Assembly (NCBI RefSeq): GCF_004115265.2
Contig: NW_022680354.1
Coordinates: 1,116,001-1,180,000, forward strand
DNA length: 64,000 bases
Source of the DNA: Rhinolophus ferrumequinum
Lineage: Eukaryota > Chordata > Mammalia > Chiroptera > Rhinolophidae
Direction: 5' to 3'
Shown: one piece after another, positions 33,675 to 44,884 of the stretch
Layout: each line of letters begins with the position of its first letter
How positions within the stretch are numbered: the first letter of the stretch is position 1
Notes under the pieces: generated by a model
Databases searched by the model: none
Told to the model about the DNA's origin: nothing
The model's input: only the letters and a program-made list of their open reading frames with translations
Program-made: the position numbers and the translations under genes

Positions 33675-36350
33675 TTTTAGTTCTTGTTCCTTGGCTTGCA
33701 GGCCATAGCTTTTTATGAAAATAAGCACAGATTTTAGACCTTCTGCTTTAATTTAATTTTAACCAGCTTTTAAACTAGTTATTCAATTTGTCAAAATTAA
33801 ATTTCTAACTGTTTTCCTTGCTGATAGTATTTCAGTAAATATTACTAATGTGTTCTGCCTGTTTAATTTCCTGGGTAGATTCTGCCCTTGGCCACATAGA
33901 CAAACAAGCGCGCAGGTCTGGTTAGCCACGCCTCCTGCCTCTGCAGCCACCTCCTCTCCTCTGGGGGCTACCTGTCCTTTTGCGGCCCTGTGTCTGCGGC
34001 CATCCCGGTCCTGTCCCCCCACACAGCCGGCCAGTGGTTCCTCTCCCTGAGACGTGATTAGCAGTTAACTGGCACCAGCTAAGACGCTTGCTGCTACAGA
34101 CTTACCCTAGATCCCACCTGTCCCTGGTCACCTGTGTGTGACCACAGGGCTCCCAAAGCTTCAAAGTCCAAAGCGATGGTTTCTGCGAAGTAGAGGCCCG
34201 GGGAGGCCGCTGGAGATGAGGGCGGGTGTGCTGGGGGAGCACGGAGCGCTGCCTGGTGCTCTTAAGCGGCGTCGTGTGGTTATCGTCCTTTCCTTGGCTC
34301 ACTGGGCTGGTTCTGATTTTCAGGGCACGGATTATCAGTGTTCTTTTCATTTTTGAATGAATTCATCAATTAGCTGTTAGTTCCTGAGACATTGTCTTTT
34401 GGTCATGGCACCTAACAAAAATGGTACTAGGAAGCCACGTTATTTTAGTGACTAAAAATGTAAGTGGACATTTTAAATACTATGTTAAAAATGTACTCTA
34501 ATCGAGTAACATTAAGTTTTTCTTAAAGTAACACTTTCTTCCCATGTGTGGTGACATCTTCGAAACATTAACATTGAGAGGCAGAGTGTAAGTTACCACC
34601 AGCTGCATACGTTGAACCTTGCGAGTTCAGCATATTTGCTTTTCATTGAAAAAGGTAGTATATTTATATAGTTTCAAACTCAAAACGCAAGTCAGATAAA
34701 GGTCCAGCCTATTATTATGTGCCTCTAAGAAAGGAAGAGAAGCCACTGCAAGGCAAATCTTTTGGTCAAAGTGGATTTCCAGCCATGTCCCCGATAATAA
34801 GGCAGTCGGTCCGAAGTTACCTCGAGGTCCGCATAATCCGTCCGATGCGATTTCTGAGTGACGGCGTACACTCCGAGTTGGAGACCGGCGTGGAGCCCAG
34901 CATGCTGCCTGAGGGCTGCTGACCCGCTTGCTTTGCTGGCACCCCTCGCACGCTCGCCGCCTCAGACAATGTGACACTGGAGAGAACGAGCTGGTGGGAT
35001 GAGCAGTGTGTGTGCCTGGCACTCACGCTCGTCTCTGAACTGATGGATGAATGAGCATGTCCTCTAGGTCAGCTTTGCCCGTGTTCCCCAGAGAACACTG
35101 CCTCTCAGGGTCCCGGGGGTGAGGAACTTTGGGACAGGGTTCCTTGAATGGAGCTGTGAAGCGCCATCCCCACTAACTGCCATGTAAATATCCAAAGGAT
35201 GGTGCCCCTGGCGCCTCCCCAAACTTTCCTCACCCCAGAGCACTCTCTACACTCCACTCTCCCTTCATTCGACTCTGAGCGCCCCTGCGACTGACATTTA
35301 AGTGCTGGTCTGTCCCAGTGATCTAGTCCCTTGATGCTAGAATTCCCTATGTAGCAACCGTCCCCCACACACTCGAATGTGCATTCGAATAAGGAGACTG
35401 AATGCCCAGGTCAGTGATGAAAGCAGACATCCAGAGAACCCACAGGTCTCAGCTACCAACAACGTGTGTTAGCGATTCAAAAGAGACAGGCAAGCACCAC
35501 ACACAGAGCGACACCCCTTTCCTGGAGAAGCCCTAAACCATCCATCTCAGCTCACTAAACATGGGTCCTGGTTACAGCTTAAAAGGAGCGCCTGGACAGG
35601 GCATGTGAAAGCATTGTCCTCGAGGCGCCCGGGTTCACCCGCTCATCGCACAGCTGGAAGCTGCCCATGTGCCCACTTCCTGTGCTCCTCCGGGGACCAT
35701 GCCCCAACAGTCCAGAGCCCCCAGGTCTGTGTGCAGCAAGCCACCTGACACTCAGGCACAGTCTGCTTAAGGGCGTCATTCCATGGAGACGCAGGGTGCT
35801 TTCCCCCAGTAACTGGTGTTAGCAGGTTTCCCAGGAGGGCTGGTCAAGGTTAATCACGGCAGGAAGGGAGTGTCCTGGCCTACTGTTAACCCTTTCCTTT
35901 ATGAAGAGCTCTCTCACCAGCGGATTCGGGGCCTGCCTGCCTCGTTGCCCCTCATATTCCATGAGGACTCCCCCACATGTGCTAACCCTCTCCTAAGGCA
36001 GCCCGTGCCATTCTCCGTAAGCTGTGTGGGTAAATCTGTCTCTGCATTCTCTACTCACTGGGCATATTCTTACCCTTCCGCGGGCGGGGGGCGGGGGCTG
36101 TAAGCCTAGGCCCCCTTTTGTAGGACGACCTTGCAAGTAGCGGATGACCTCATTCCCGCCGGCCCTTCAGTGTTTGAGGCTGGACAACTCCAGTTCTGAC
36201 AGGCCCTTCCATGACCACGGCCACTGTGCTTCAGCGGCTTCCAGCCTGTCACTTCCCCAGCGATGTGAAATTGCCGTGTCACCCTGACCTGTGCACCGTG
36301 CAGGGAACTCTTCCTCACCTCGTTCTAAACGCCATCGTCATAACAATTTG
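33675..36350. other. Repeat-poor unique DNA with a CpG-containing patch
   Basis: No named repeat was recognised over about 2.7 kb. A patch at 34795-34960 has many more CpG steps than its surroundings. The open frames here show no known domain. Confidence 0.35.
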
Positions 36351-36356
36351 GCCTGA

Positions 36357-36490
36357 AAAAAATTTTTTTTAAATAAAATTTATTGGGGTGACAATTGTTA
36401 GTAAAGTTACATAGATTTCAGGTGTACAGTTCTGTAATACGTCATCTATATATCACATTGTGTGTTCACCACCCGGAGTCAGTTCTCTTC
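36357..36490 (-). repeat. Bat-type L1 3' UTR-like fragment
   Basis: 'AAATTTATTGGGGTGACAAT', 'AGATTTCAGGTGTACAGTTC' and 'TGTGTGTTCACCACCCGGAG' match inverted L1 tail sequence that is abundant in bats. Confidence 0.55.
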
Positions 36491-36494
36491 CTGA

Positions 36495-37975
36495 AAATTA
36501 AACACGAATGAATTCTAACAGGCTATTTACTGAGCACCGTTTTAGGTTCCTATTGACTTCTCTAGAGCACTGTCTCAGTATTAGACCAAATCACTGCCAA
36601 CGTAGCCGCTTGACTAGCCCAGATGTAGCATCTCATACGGTCTGTAGTCAGAAGCCGCATGGGTGCGGCCCCACCAGCCCCGAGTCCAGGTACTGGTGGG
36701 ACTGCGCTCCTGCCGTTTCTAAAAGCGGATCTGTCTCCTCGCTCAGCCCGCTGCTGCCAGGACTCAGCTTTGGTGGTTGTAGGACCAAGAACCCCATTTG
36801 CTTGTTGGCTGTCAGCTGAGGCCCTTCCCAGCTCCCAGAGGCCACTCACACGGCTGGGTTGGTGGCCCTTTCTCCCACCTTTACTCAGGCAGCTGAATAC
36901 TAGAAAAGCAGGCGCTTAATTGCAAAACCAAATTGAATAAAATAATACCTCTTAGTGTATCCTCATGTGATTTCCTCTTGGAGGCCTCACAACTCCTCCT
37001 CCGAAGGACAGATTAGAACGGTTTGTTCTGCACATTCTCCTAAGACCAGCTGATTTGTACAAGCTCTAGGACACCCACCTATTTGAGAAACACAGTTTCG
37101 GAGACTTAAATCCCAGAGAAAAGCCAGTTACACTTCAGGAATCAGGTGCGCTGAATGGATCTTACATGTGCTTTAATGACTGCAAAGTGAGCTTGGCACG
37201 AATGGGGGTGATGACGGCTCAGAAAGAGGGGTCACCGTGCTGGGCGAGACTCCTGTTCCAGGGCTTACAGCTGCCCATGTGTTTGCTGCTTCGCCAAGAA
37301 ATGGCCAACGACTGAGCCGTCAACCTGCATCTGTCACCGACCACTGGTGGACGTTAGTATGTTTTACTTTCAGTTCATTAGCAAAGGGACAGAAATACCT
37401 ATTTTAAACCCCCTCAAGTGTCGTTACTGTCACAATTTTCATAACAGAAAGGCCACAGCTTGTCTCTCCAAAGAGCTGCCGTTGATTTGAGGCAATTTTC
37501 TTGAACAACATGTGTGCAGGCTTCTTTACGTGTTGTGGTGGAATCGTCTGTCACACAATTTCCTTAAACAATTCACATGCGTTCTGTGGTGAAAACGGCG
37601 GTCTGGGGCAAGCTGAATCATTTCCAGTAACTGTTAGTGACTGGCATCCACGTAAACTTGGCAACAATCCTTTGGTTGAGAACATTGATTCTTAACCACA
37701 AGAGCACTGCATTTGTCACTGCCCAGATTTGTAAGGTGTCTGTCCCCCACGGGTATGGGACGCCATCCCTAGCCATGGGGAATTTACACACTTGGGGTTA
37801 TCGTGACGTGCTCTGCCATTCTAATCAGAGATAAGAATGAATGAAAGGAAATGACAATAATGTCTCACGAATAGACATAACTCAGACCAAACGTCCAGTT
37901 TCTGAGCATCCAGCCAGCTCTTCTGCTGATCCACTCACTACAACGCTGTTTCCGACACGACTCTTCTGTCTTGCT
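36495..37975. other. Unique non-coding DNA
   Basis: Nothing recognised. Open frames up to 103 codons on opposite strands overlap and lack domains. Confidence 0.35.
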
Positions 37976-37979
37976 TCTC

Positions 37980-38125
37980 TGCACACCCCATATGGTGGTG
38001 AGCGTCGTGCCGCTCTATAGTGGCTTGTTCCCCGACAGATTCCTGAAACTCAAGCTAACGTTTGGTTCAGCTTTGCATCCTCAGTGCCCATCCTTAGTAG
38101 ATGTTCCATAAACATTTGAATTCAG
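37980..38125 (+). repeat. L2 3' end fragment
   Basis: 'TTTGCATCCTCAGTGCCC', 'TTAGTAGATGTTCCATAAAC' and 'ATTTGAATTCAG' match the L2 terminal block. Confidence 0.5.
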
Positions 38126-38254
38126 AAAATGTTATATATTACAGTGTGGCCAAAGATATTTTCCTTAAATGAATGTTCAGCTGGGCGCCATATGCTGGGC
38201 CACCCCTCACAAGGTCTTTGTGAATTGTGGGTACAATCCATCATCAGACATAAG

Positions 38255-38592
38255 CTTACAAAACATTTTTTCCCCATTCAATGGTTTGTTTTTTTCGTTT
38301 TCCTAAGTGTCTTTTAAAGAGCAGAAGCTTTAAATCTGATCAAGCACAATTAATCAGTCTTTTCACAGTTCATGCTTTTTACAATTAATATAAGAAGACT
38401 TCCATTCCCAAGGGCACAAAGATCTTCTATGTTTCTTCTAGATGTTTTATGGTTTAGCTCTCATATTTAGATCTATGACTCATGTTTTGCTTAAGGTGTG
38501 AAGTTAGGGAGAAGGACCAATTCTATTTATACGTGAATACCGTTGTTCCAGCACCATTTATTGAAAAGACTGTTTTATCCAAATTGAACAGA
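38255..38592 (-). repeat. L1M fragment, antisense
   Basis: The end part, 'TCCAGCACCATTTATTGAAA' followed by 'AGACTGTTTTATCC', is a well-known inverted L1M motif; the rest fits the same element. Confidence 0.55.
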
Positions 38593-38594
38593 GA

Positions 38595-38735
38595 GAAAGG
38601 ACACAAGCTCTCACGTGTCTCTTCTCATAAGGGCCCTAATCCCATTCGCAAGGGGAGGCCCCCTCCAAATGCCATCACACTGGGGATCAGGCTTCAGCAA
38701 AAGAATTTTGGGGAGACACACAAACATTCCAGCTA
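38595..38735 (-). mobile_element. MaLR LTR fragment, fossil
   Basis: Only the 5' third of a MaLR-group LTR remains, inverted: 'CTCATAAGGGCCCTAATCCC', 'CCAAATGCCATCACACTGGG' and 'GGGGAGACACACAAACATTCC'. It lies between two L1 antisense pieces. It is a broken relic of placental age. Confidence 0.6.
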
Positions 38736-38744
38736 CTGTGGTCT

Positions 38745-39520
38745 GGAAATTTTTGCTTGGATGCCGGACATCATGAGTTTTACATGGCTGAGGGCTGGAG
38801 TTTGTTGCATTTCTTTAAATACTTTGGCCTTTGTTCTGGAATGTACTTATGTTATTGGGATCGAGTGGGTCATTCAAGAATCTCTCTCAAGCTTTGTTAC
38901 AGCAGGTCTAGTGCAGCGTTTAACGCAGGGTTCTGTTTGCTCCGTCCCTCCTGTGGTGGTACCCTTCTGAGGATGCTGTCTGGTGCCCGCGGTATGGGAA
39001 GAGCTGCAGTCTCTCTGTGGGAGAGACCCTCACAGGCCCAGCCTGTGAGAGCTCTGAGAATGTTTCTACCCCTTGTTTCCAGCAGACCCTTGTCCAGTCT
39101 TGTGTTTCTTCCTCTCAAGAACACCTCTCTGCCGGTTTCCTCATTGCTAGGAGGGTAGGTCCCTCCTCTCTCACATCTTGCCCTGCAATGTACAGGTGCC
39201 CTGGCCTCCTGGAACTCTGACCCCTGTATCTTAACTCGGTGAGATCGCTACTCCGTCAGGTTATCCCCCGGCTCTGAGGTTGGAAACTGCTCCCGGTGTA
39301 AGCTGGGGGCTTCGCTGAGCTTGCAGCAGACCTGACTTCACTTGTTCTCCTGTCAGGGACCATATGTCTGTCACCCAATGTCTGAACATTGTTATTTAAT
39401 ATATTGTATAGGTTTTTCTGGCTGTTTGCTGCAGTGGGGGTACACTTGGTCTCTGCTAACCCGTCATGGCTGGAGGCGCAAGTCTTGCCATTATATTTTG
39501 ATGGATGTGTTCTGTCTGAG
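38745..39520 (-). repeat. L1M 5'-region-like fragment, antisense
   Basis: 'GGCCTTTGTTCTGGAATGTA', 'CAAGCTTTGTTACAGCAGG', 'TACCCTTCTGAGGATGC' and 'TAACCCGTCATGGCTGGAGG' resemble inverted old L1M sequence. Identification rests on these islands only, and the open frame at 38482-38970 that runs into it is accidental. Confidence 0.4.
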
Positions 39521-39524
39521 AGTC

Positions 39525-41150
39525 TGATTGACCTGTGTGTCTCCACATGTGCCTTTGCAGCATGGGGGCTCTATATCATGCTTCCTCTGCACGCTCTAAA
39601 CATGCATCACAAGTGCACCCTGCAGGCGACTGCAAAGTGCAGAGGGGATGCTCGCCTCCATCCAGTCATATCGAGAGCAGGGATAGAGAGGAGGGCAAGT
39701 GACAGTTCCAGGCATCAGGACAGAACGGGGTTGAGGCCAATGGTCCATGACTGTGTGAACGACAAAGTGAAAACCAAGTCATACGAGAAGTATGTCCAGG
39801 GAACCCTGCAGGGCGAGCTTTCTGTCATGCCGACTTCTCCTCAGGTATCTGGGATCAACACTGACTCTGCAGGGGACGAATGACCTGGCACAGCGTGATG
39901 GGTGATGGGAAAGTTTCACCTTCTCCACCTGTACTCCTGACGTCTGCATTTCTGTTGTTTCTCCCTCTTCTTGACCTTTCTAGGCTAAATGGCAAGGGGG
40001 CAGGATAGACGAACAGAATGAATGAGATGGCAGAAAGCACAGTTAACATGAATATCAGAGAATTGTAGGCAAGGAGCTCTCTCTCTCTCTGTCTCTCTCT
40101 CGGAAATAGTAAAGCTTAATTCTTCTTCCTTTCCTTACTGAGTTTGTTTCAAATGACAGATTTCAGAGTCCCTCCCTCTAAGACTCCAGCTGCATCCTTC
40201 ACTCGTCTCCTGGTGAATTTCTTGAGCCTGGCCCCATGCATGGCCCCCACCCCCTTGCTCCCGCCCTCCCCCCCCCCCCCCGCACTCCCAGTACACCGCA
40301 TGCTCAGCACATCCGTATGATAGTGGCAAGTCGACCTGGCCGGCCGGTTGCACCGTTTCACAAACACACAATGCTCACGATTCCTTTTCAGCTGGAGCCG
40401 TACGGTCACCTCCTGCCAGCCCTCGGCCTACAGTCTGCTCGTTGCCCAAGGACCCAGAGCGGGTCTGTGCACAGTCTCTCCTACCATGCCAGCCTTGAGC
40501 TTCCTTGCCACACTCTGGCTTCTGAGGATTATGATGTGTCTGCTTCAGTACATTAGTGGCTATTAAATGGAGTGTACGTTGGATATGCATATATATAATG
40601 TACATACATTCCCACTGCCTTTCCAGGCCAGACAGTCTTATTCAGTGTACATGTGAGAGTGACCCTCACATTCAAGCTGACAAAAATTTCTGCCAGCGAT
40701 TCTCACGTGCCACATGGGTGAAAACCACTGAAGTGCATTGTAAACTATTTGCAGGCTAGGACTATAGATTCAAGATATTTTGGACCTACCTTCACTAAGT
40801 TTTGTCCAGGAGAATCTTGCTGAATGTACTGAAGTTGAATTTTGCAGGAAGATTTTTGTGCAGATCAAAATCTGTGGTGTTGCTGGTATCGCCCTTGTTG
40901 AAGCTGCAGGTCAGGAGTCGGCCATCTCTGGTCGAGCCCTTCATTTGTGCCATCGTCTAGGACCACCTGCAAGCTGCCAGGGCAGACCTGAGTAGCTGTC
41001 ACAGAGACTATATGATCTGGCCCTTCACGGAGAGGCTGCTGGGCCCTGTCCTCAGTGGATGTTTCTACGTAGGTCGGTGTGCAGACAGTGTGGAAGGTGT
41101 GCAGATGGACCAGAGTGCTTTAAATGGGTGCTGAGAACACTTGTCTTCAC
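39525..41150. other. Unique DNA upstream of CCR6, with (CT)n and (C)n runs
   Basis: A (CT)n run lies at about 40075-40101 and a C14 run near 40265-40281. The remainder is probably the intron just upstream of the CCR6 start exon. No other exon was recognised. Confidence 0.4.
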
Positions 41151-41179
41151 TGTGCTGTTTTGCTTTCTTTCCTCCTCAG

Positions 41180-41286
41180 ATTCGCCTTTGTCCTGTGACC
41201 TCTGCTGGTGACCCGGGGGCTTGAAGTCCCTTCCCTTCTACACCAGGCACGGATTTCTGCCCAGGTCAAGTGTCATGATGAATGTG
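41180..41286 (+). other. CCR6: Predicted CCR6 exon carrying the start codon
   Basis: A strong 3' splice site precedes it: a pyrimidine tract TTTTGCTTTCTTTCCTCCTC then AG at 41178-41179. The predicted exon of 107 nt has no ATG before 41275, where ATGATGAATGTG begins, and ends at a donor GTG|GTGAGC. The 5' boundary is inferred from the splice signal alone. In human the first codons of CCR6 (Met-Ser-Gly) also lie just before the point where this sequence and the human receptor become alignable, which supports a start in a separate exon. Confidence 0.6.
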
Positions 41287-42498
41287 GTGAGCATCTATGT
41301 TATGTTGGCTGGGAGTATGAATTTGGTCCGTTGTGGATCCTTGAAAATTGCAGCCCCGCTAACTCTACCTTCGTCCATTTTCCAGGAACCAGAGAATTCC
41401 ACCAGCCCCAACTATTTTACTGACTATGACCTTGACTTGAGCAGTAGTGTGGATTATTCTATGGACGCCTTAGTATGCAGTTTGCAGGAGATCAGGGACT
41501 TCTCCAGGCTGTTTTTGCCCATTGCATACTCCCTGATCTGTGTCTTTGGCCTCCTGGGCAATACTCTGGTGGTGATCACCTTCGCTTTCTATAAGAAAGC
41601 CAAGTCTATGACTGACGTGTACCTGCTGAACATGGCCGTGGCAGACATCCTGTTTGTCCTGACACTTCCCTTCTGGGGATTCCAGCACGCCACCGGGCAG
41701 TGGATATTCAGCAACATCACATGCAAATTGATGAAAGGCGTCTATGCCATCAACTTCCACTGTGGGATGCTGCTGCTGGCCTGCGTGAGCGTGGACCGTT
41801 ACATTGCCATCGTGCAGGCCACCAAGTCCTTCCGCCTGCGGTCCAGGACTTTAGCGCACCACCGGGCCATCTGCCTGGTGGTGTGGGCTGTGTCCATCCT
41901 GATCTCCAGCCCTACGTTCACCTTCAGCCAGAAGTACAACATGCAGGGCAGAGACGTCTGCGAGCCCAGGTACAACCCAGACTCGGAGCCCGTCCACTGG
42001 AAGCTGCTGGTGCTGGGGCTGCAGCTATTCTTCGGGTTCTTTGTCCCACTGGTGTTCATGATGTTTTGCTACCTGTTTATCGTCAAAACCTTAGTGCATG
42101 CCCAGAACTCTAAACGGCACAGAGCCATCCGTGTGATCATAGCGGTGGTACTTGTGTTCTTGGCTTGTCAGATCCCTCACAATGTGGTGCTGCTGGTGAC
42201 TGCTGCCAAATTGGGCAAAGTGAACCGATCCTGCAACAGCGAGAAGCTGATGCGCTACACCGAGAACTTGACCGAGGTCTTGGCCTTCCTGCATTGCTGT
42301 CTCAACCCTGTGCTGTATGCATTTATTGGCCAGAAGTTCAGAAACTACTTTCTGAAGATCATGAAGGACCTGTGGTGTGTGAGAAGGACGCAGAAGGCCA
42401 CGGGCTTCTCCTGCTCCAGGCTGTACTCAGAAACCTTCATCACTAGGCCGAACAGCGAGACAGTGGACAATGACAATGCATCCTCCTTCACTATGTGA
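41275..42498 (+). CDS. CCR6: C-C chemokine receptor type 6 (two-part coding sequence with a short intron)
   Basis: This is the CCL20 and beta-defensin receptor, a seven-helix GPCR that couples to Gi at the plasma membrane and guides Th17 cells, B cells and immature dendritic cells. I predict coding 41275-41286 joined to 41386-42498: 374 residues, the length of human CCR6. The N-terminus is acidic and tyrosine-rich (NYFTDYDLD), as in receptors with sulfated tyrosines. Helices lie at about 48-72, 84-104, 119-140, 162-181, 211-235, 251-275 and 296-319. DRYIAIV starts at 141, NPVLYAF at 311, and QIPHN stands at the helix 6 bend. Cys35/Cys287 and Cys117/Cys196 form the two expected disulphides. 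The tail ends NDNASSFTM, identical to human and mouse. N-glycosylation sequons occur at NST (8), NIT (114), NRS and NLT. The frame from 41386 is intact. The first ATG at 41275 is taken as start, and 41278 is equally possible. Without splicing the same frame would encode 407 residues. Confidence 0.96.
   Translation: MMNVVSIYVMLAGSMNLVRCGSLKIAAPLTLPSSIFQEPENSTSPNYFTDYDLDLSSSVDYSMDALVCSLQEIRDFSRLFLPIAYSLICVFGLLGNTLVVITFAFYKKAKSMTDVYLLNMAVADILFVLTLPFWGFQHATGQWIFSNITCKLMKGVYAINFHCGMLLLACVSVDRYIAIVQATKSFRLRSRTLAHHRAICLVVWAVSILISSPTFTFSQKYNMQGRDVCEPRYNPDSEPVHWKLLVLGLQLFFGFFVPLVFMMFCYLFIVKTLVHAQNSKRHRAIRVIIAVVLVFLACQIPHNVVLLVTAAKLGKVNRSCNSEKLMRYTENLTEVLAFLHCCLNPVLYAFIGQKFRNYFLKIMKDLWCVRRTQKATGFSCSRLYSETFITRPNSETVDNDNASSFTM
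41287..41385 (+). other. CCR6: Predicted 99-nt CCR6 intron, length divisible by three
   Basis: The 5' splice site is GTG|GTGAGC and the 3' splice site is TCCATTTTCCAG|GAACC. A perfect branch-point-like CTAAC sits about 25 nt upstream of the AG, followed by a pyrimidine-rich tract. The 33 codons inside are open, so retention would insert 33 residues without a frameshift. The encoded stretch has no counterpart in human or mouse CCR6, which argues that it is removed. Confidence 0.65.
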
Positions 42499-42838
42499 TG
42501 TGACCTGGGGCGTGCTGTGGACATGCCAGCGGATGTGATGCAGACAGGCACACAAGGTGGAAACTCAGCTAAAGCCCCGAGTGCCCACGGGACTGGACTA
42601 CACTGCTGCCAGGCTGCGGGGGTTGGGCAGCCTGTGAGAGGCAGCGTCTCCCAAATTTCCTTCACCAGAAACACTCGGGGACTCTGTAGCCTCTTACAGT
42701 TGGCAGTCCCCAAAATAACCTTTGGGAAAGGCTGAATTAAAGGGAATTGTTTACAAACACAAACATTTTCAGAAATAGTCATAAAGCAATCGCAGACGCC
42801 AATTTCTTGTGATCACAGCAGAAAGTCACATGGGTTGA

Positions 42839-42879
42839 AAAACCAACCAACCAACCAACCAACCAACCAACCAACCAAA
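42839..42879. repeat. (CCAA)n microsatellite
   Basis: About ten tandem tetranucleotides in the presumed CCR6 3' UTR, ending in AAATGA. Confidence 0.95.
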
Positions 42880-44152
42880 TGAAAGCCCTTGTACAACTCA
42901 TGTTAGGCAAAAGTACACATTTTATCCATCAAGATGTTTACTGTTGCTACTTACAAGCAGCTCACGGGCTGCCTCAAGTTGTAGCTCATCCCCTCTGATG
43001 TACTCGACAAGCATGAGATTGCAAAAAGGCAGCAGAAAAACAAGCTTAGGAGAGAATAAGCTGGAAATAATGTGCGAAAAGACAGAAAAGGTAACTAGAT
43101 AAGTATTAGGGACAGTTGTCACATGGATAAGGCCCTTCGGGCTGTGACAGGCCATCGGGAAAGTGGAGTGTGATGTGTCTCTCGGCAATGGGTAATTCTC
43201 TAAAACCCCGTCAGACTGAGAGATCTAGGAGGACAGGCTGCCAACAGCACACGTCCAGCACACAGACGGGCTCAATTATCTGTTCAGCAAATCGTAGTGA
43301 AATCGGAGTTTAAGGTGCAGCTTAAAAATGAGGTCTTTACAATTTTTTAAAAATGGAACATTATTTCTTTTAAAAAAAGAACAAGGACACTTTACTGAGA
43401 AAATATAGCAAGAGTTTCTGTCCCACGTCCCCGGCAGAGTAGCAGGTGTGAGGCTGGATGCTTGGCAGGGCCTGCGGCTGGCTCACAGAGCCAGAACCCT
43501 GCTGGCTTCTGCTGTGGATTTTCAAGTGGTTTTACCCGCAGCCTGAGGGGAATCAGGATTCAGATTTCAACAATTCTCTTCAACTTCATAGAACTCATGT
43601 TTGGAAGTGGTGTGTAAGTAGATGAACATTTAAGTAAGAAAATATGAGTGTGTATTACAAAAAGACAGATATGCACTAGGGAAATACTGACCTGAACTGC
43701 AGACAGACTGTCGTGTTTAATACTGACAGACGTGCTCTTCGAAACTTTCTCTTGTTCTCGTAAGCTTTAAGTAAGCCTCTACATGAAATCCAAAGTGATC
43801 CCTTAGCGTTCCAAGTCTGTGAGTGTCAAACATGGTTTTGGCTTTGCAAACTCAAACTATGTGAAGTAGGAACTGCCTTCCAGCTTCAGTGTTCTGTCTG
43901 GGGGACTGGTGTCTGGGGAGCTCACATCCTTCAAACCTGCCAGTGGTTGACTCCAAGAATCAAGCACAGGAGATGTTACTCAGATGCTCCCTTTGTTGTG
44001 ACCGATGGACGGATACAGTGACGTTTCTATCCTGCACAGAAGCGCTTGCTTACTTGGCATCACTAGGAAATAAGCTCTTCTGCATAATTTAAATCTTCAG
44101 ATAATTGAAGCTTACTCTTCGCAATAGCCCTTTTCAAGTTTCAGCCATAATG

Positions 44153-44158
44153 AATAAA
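44153..44158 (+). terminator. CCR6: Candidate CCR6 polyadenylation signal
   Basis: AATAAA is followed within 40 bases by a TGTTTTATTT stretch that could act as the downstream T/GT-rich element. Confidence 0.45.
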
Positions 44159-44179
44159 AATGTTTCTAAAATGTACCAT

Positions 44180-44880
44180 ATGTTTTATTTCATTAAGTAG
44201 CATCTTTATGCCCCGCCGTCAGGCGCATCGATAACGGTTTGGGGCTGCCATGCGTTGACACCCCGGGACTCATCTCTGTGGGCATTTGCTCCTACGTTAA
44301 ATGCCTCTGGATTGTTCTTTAACAATTCTTGCGTCTTTTCATCGATCTCCCCTTATCTTCTCTCACTGTCTGACTCTGGCTGCCCCTCAAGTGTGTCTGC
44401 TGTTAGTTGCTCCTCCGGACTCTTTGCAAACATTATTTGGTTGTGTTTGGGGCATCAGCCATCCTGTTGTTAATAAAGTAATGGTGTACAGATGCACACA
44501 CTTATTACAAACACACAGGCATGTGCTTATGCATAATCACGTCGATTTGTGCCACCCAGAGACAATTTCTCCTGGTCCCTGCCAGAAAGACTTGAGATGG
44601 TCTCAGTCAGTTATTTCTGGACACATGAGATTTCACCGTACACGTATATGAATCTGAACAGAGGTGGCAACTGAGGCACTGAAGTATCATCTTGCAAATT
44701 GCACACCTTGGTGATAGGCTCTTAAGTACTGCCGTGCAAAGTGCACGCTGATTTGCTTCTGGGGATGGACAGGCTAGTTTTTAAATGAGGCCAGGAAAGC
44801 ACAATATTTTCAAATCCTTTTCAGATTTCTAACAGTGAGTGCTGATTGCACAGACTCTGGCCTGAGTGAACACATGTATA
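44180..44880. other. Intergenic DNA
   Basis: Nothing recognised except a second AATAAA at 44472-44477. Confidence 0.35.
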
Positions 44881-44884
44881 CATT

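Larger units (their letters stand above)
42499..44175 (+). other. CCR6: Probable CCR6 3' UTR
   Basis: The first AATAAA in a suitable place after the stop lies at 44153-44158, giving a 3' UTR of about 1.7 kb, similar to that of human CCR6. A second AATAAA at 44472 is an alternative. The stretch contains a CCAA microsatellite and AT-rich segments but no gene. Confidence 0.5.

Noticed and set aside
1-41000. Search for CEP43 (FGFR1OP) exons expected upstream of CCR6
   Set aside because: No stretch encoding its acidic C-terminus or other recognisable segments was seen. In human the gap is larger than this flank, so absence is expected.
41221-41274. Upstream extension of the CCR6 frame to 41221
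   Set aside because: The frame is open but contains no ATG before 41275; only a TTG stands at its edge. Human CCR6 has no matching residues. It is 5' leader.
41700-42446. Overlapping + and - strand frames inside the CCR6 exon
   Set aside because: They are out-of-frame shadows of a strongly conserved receptor exon.
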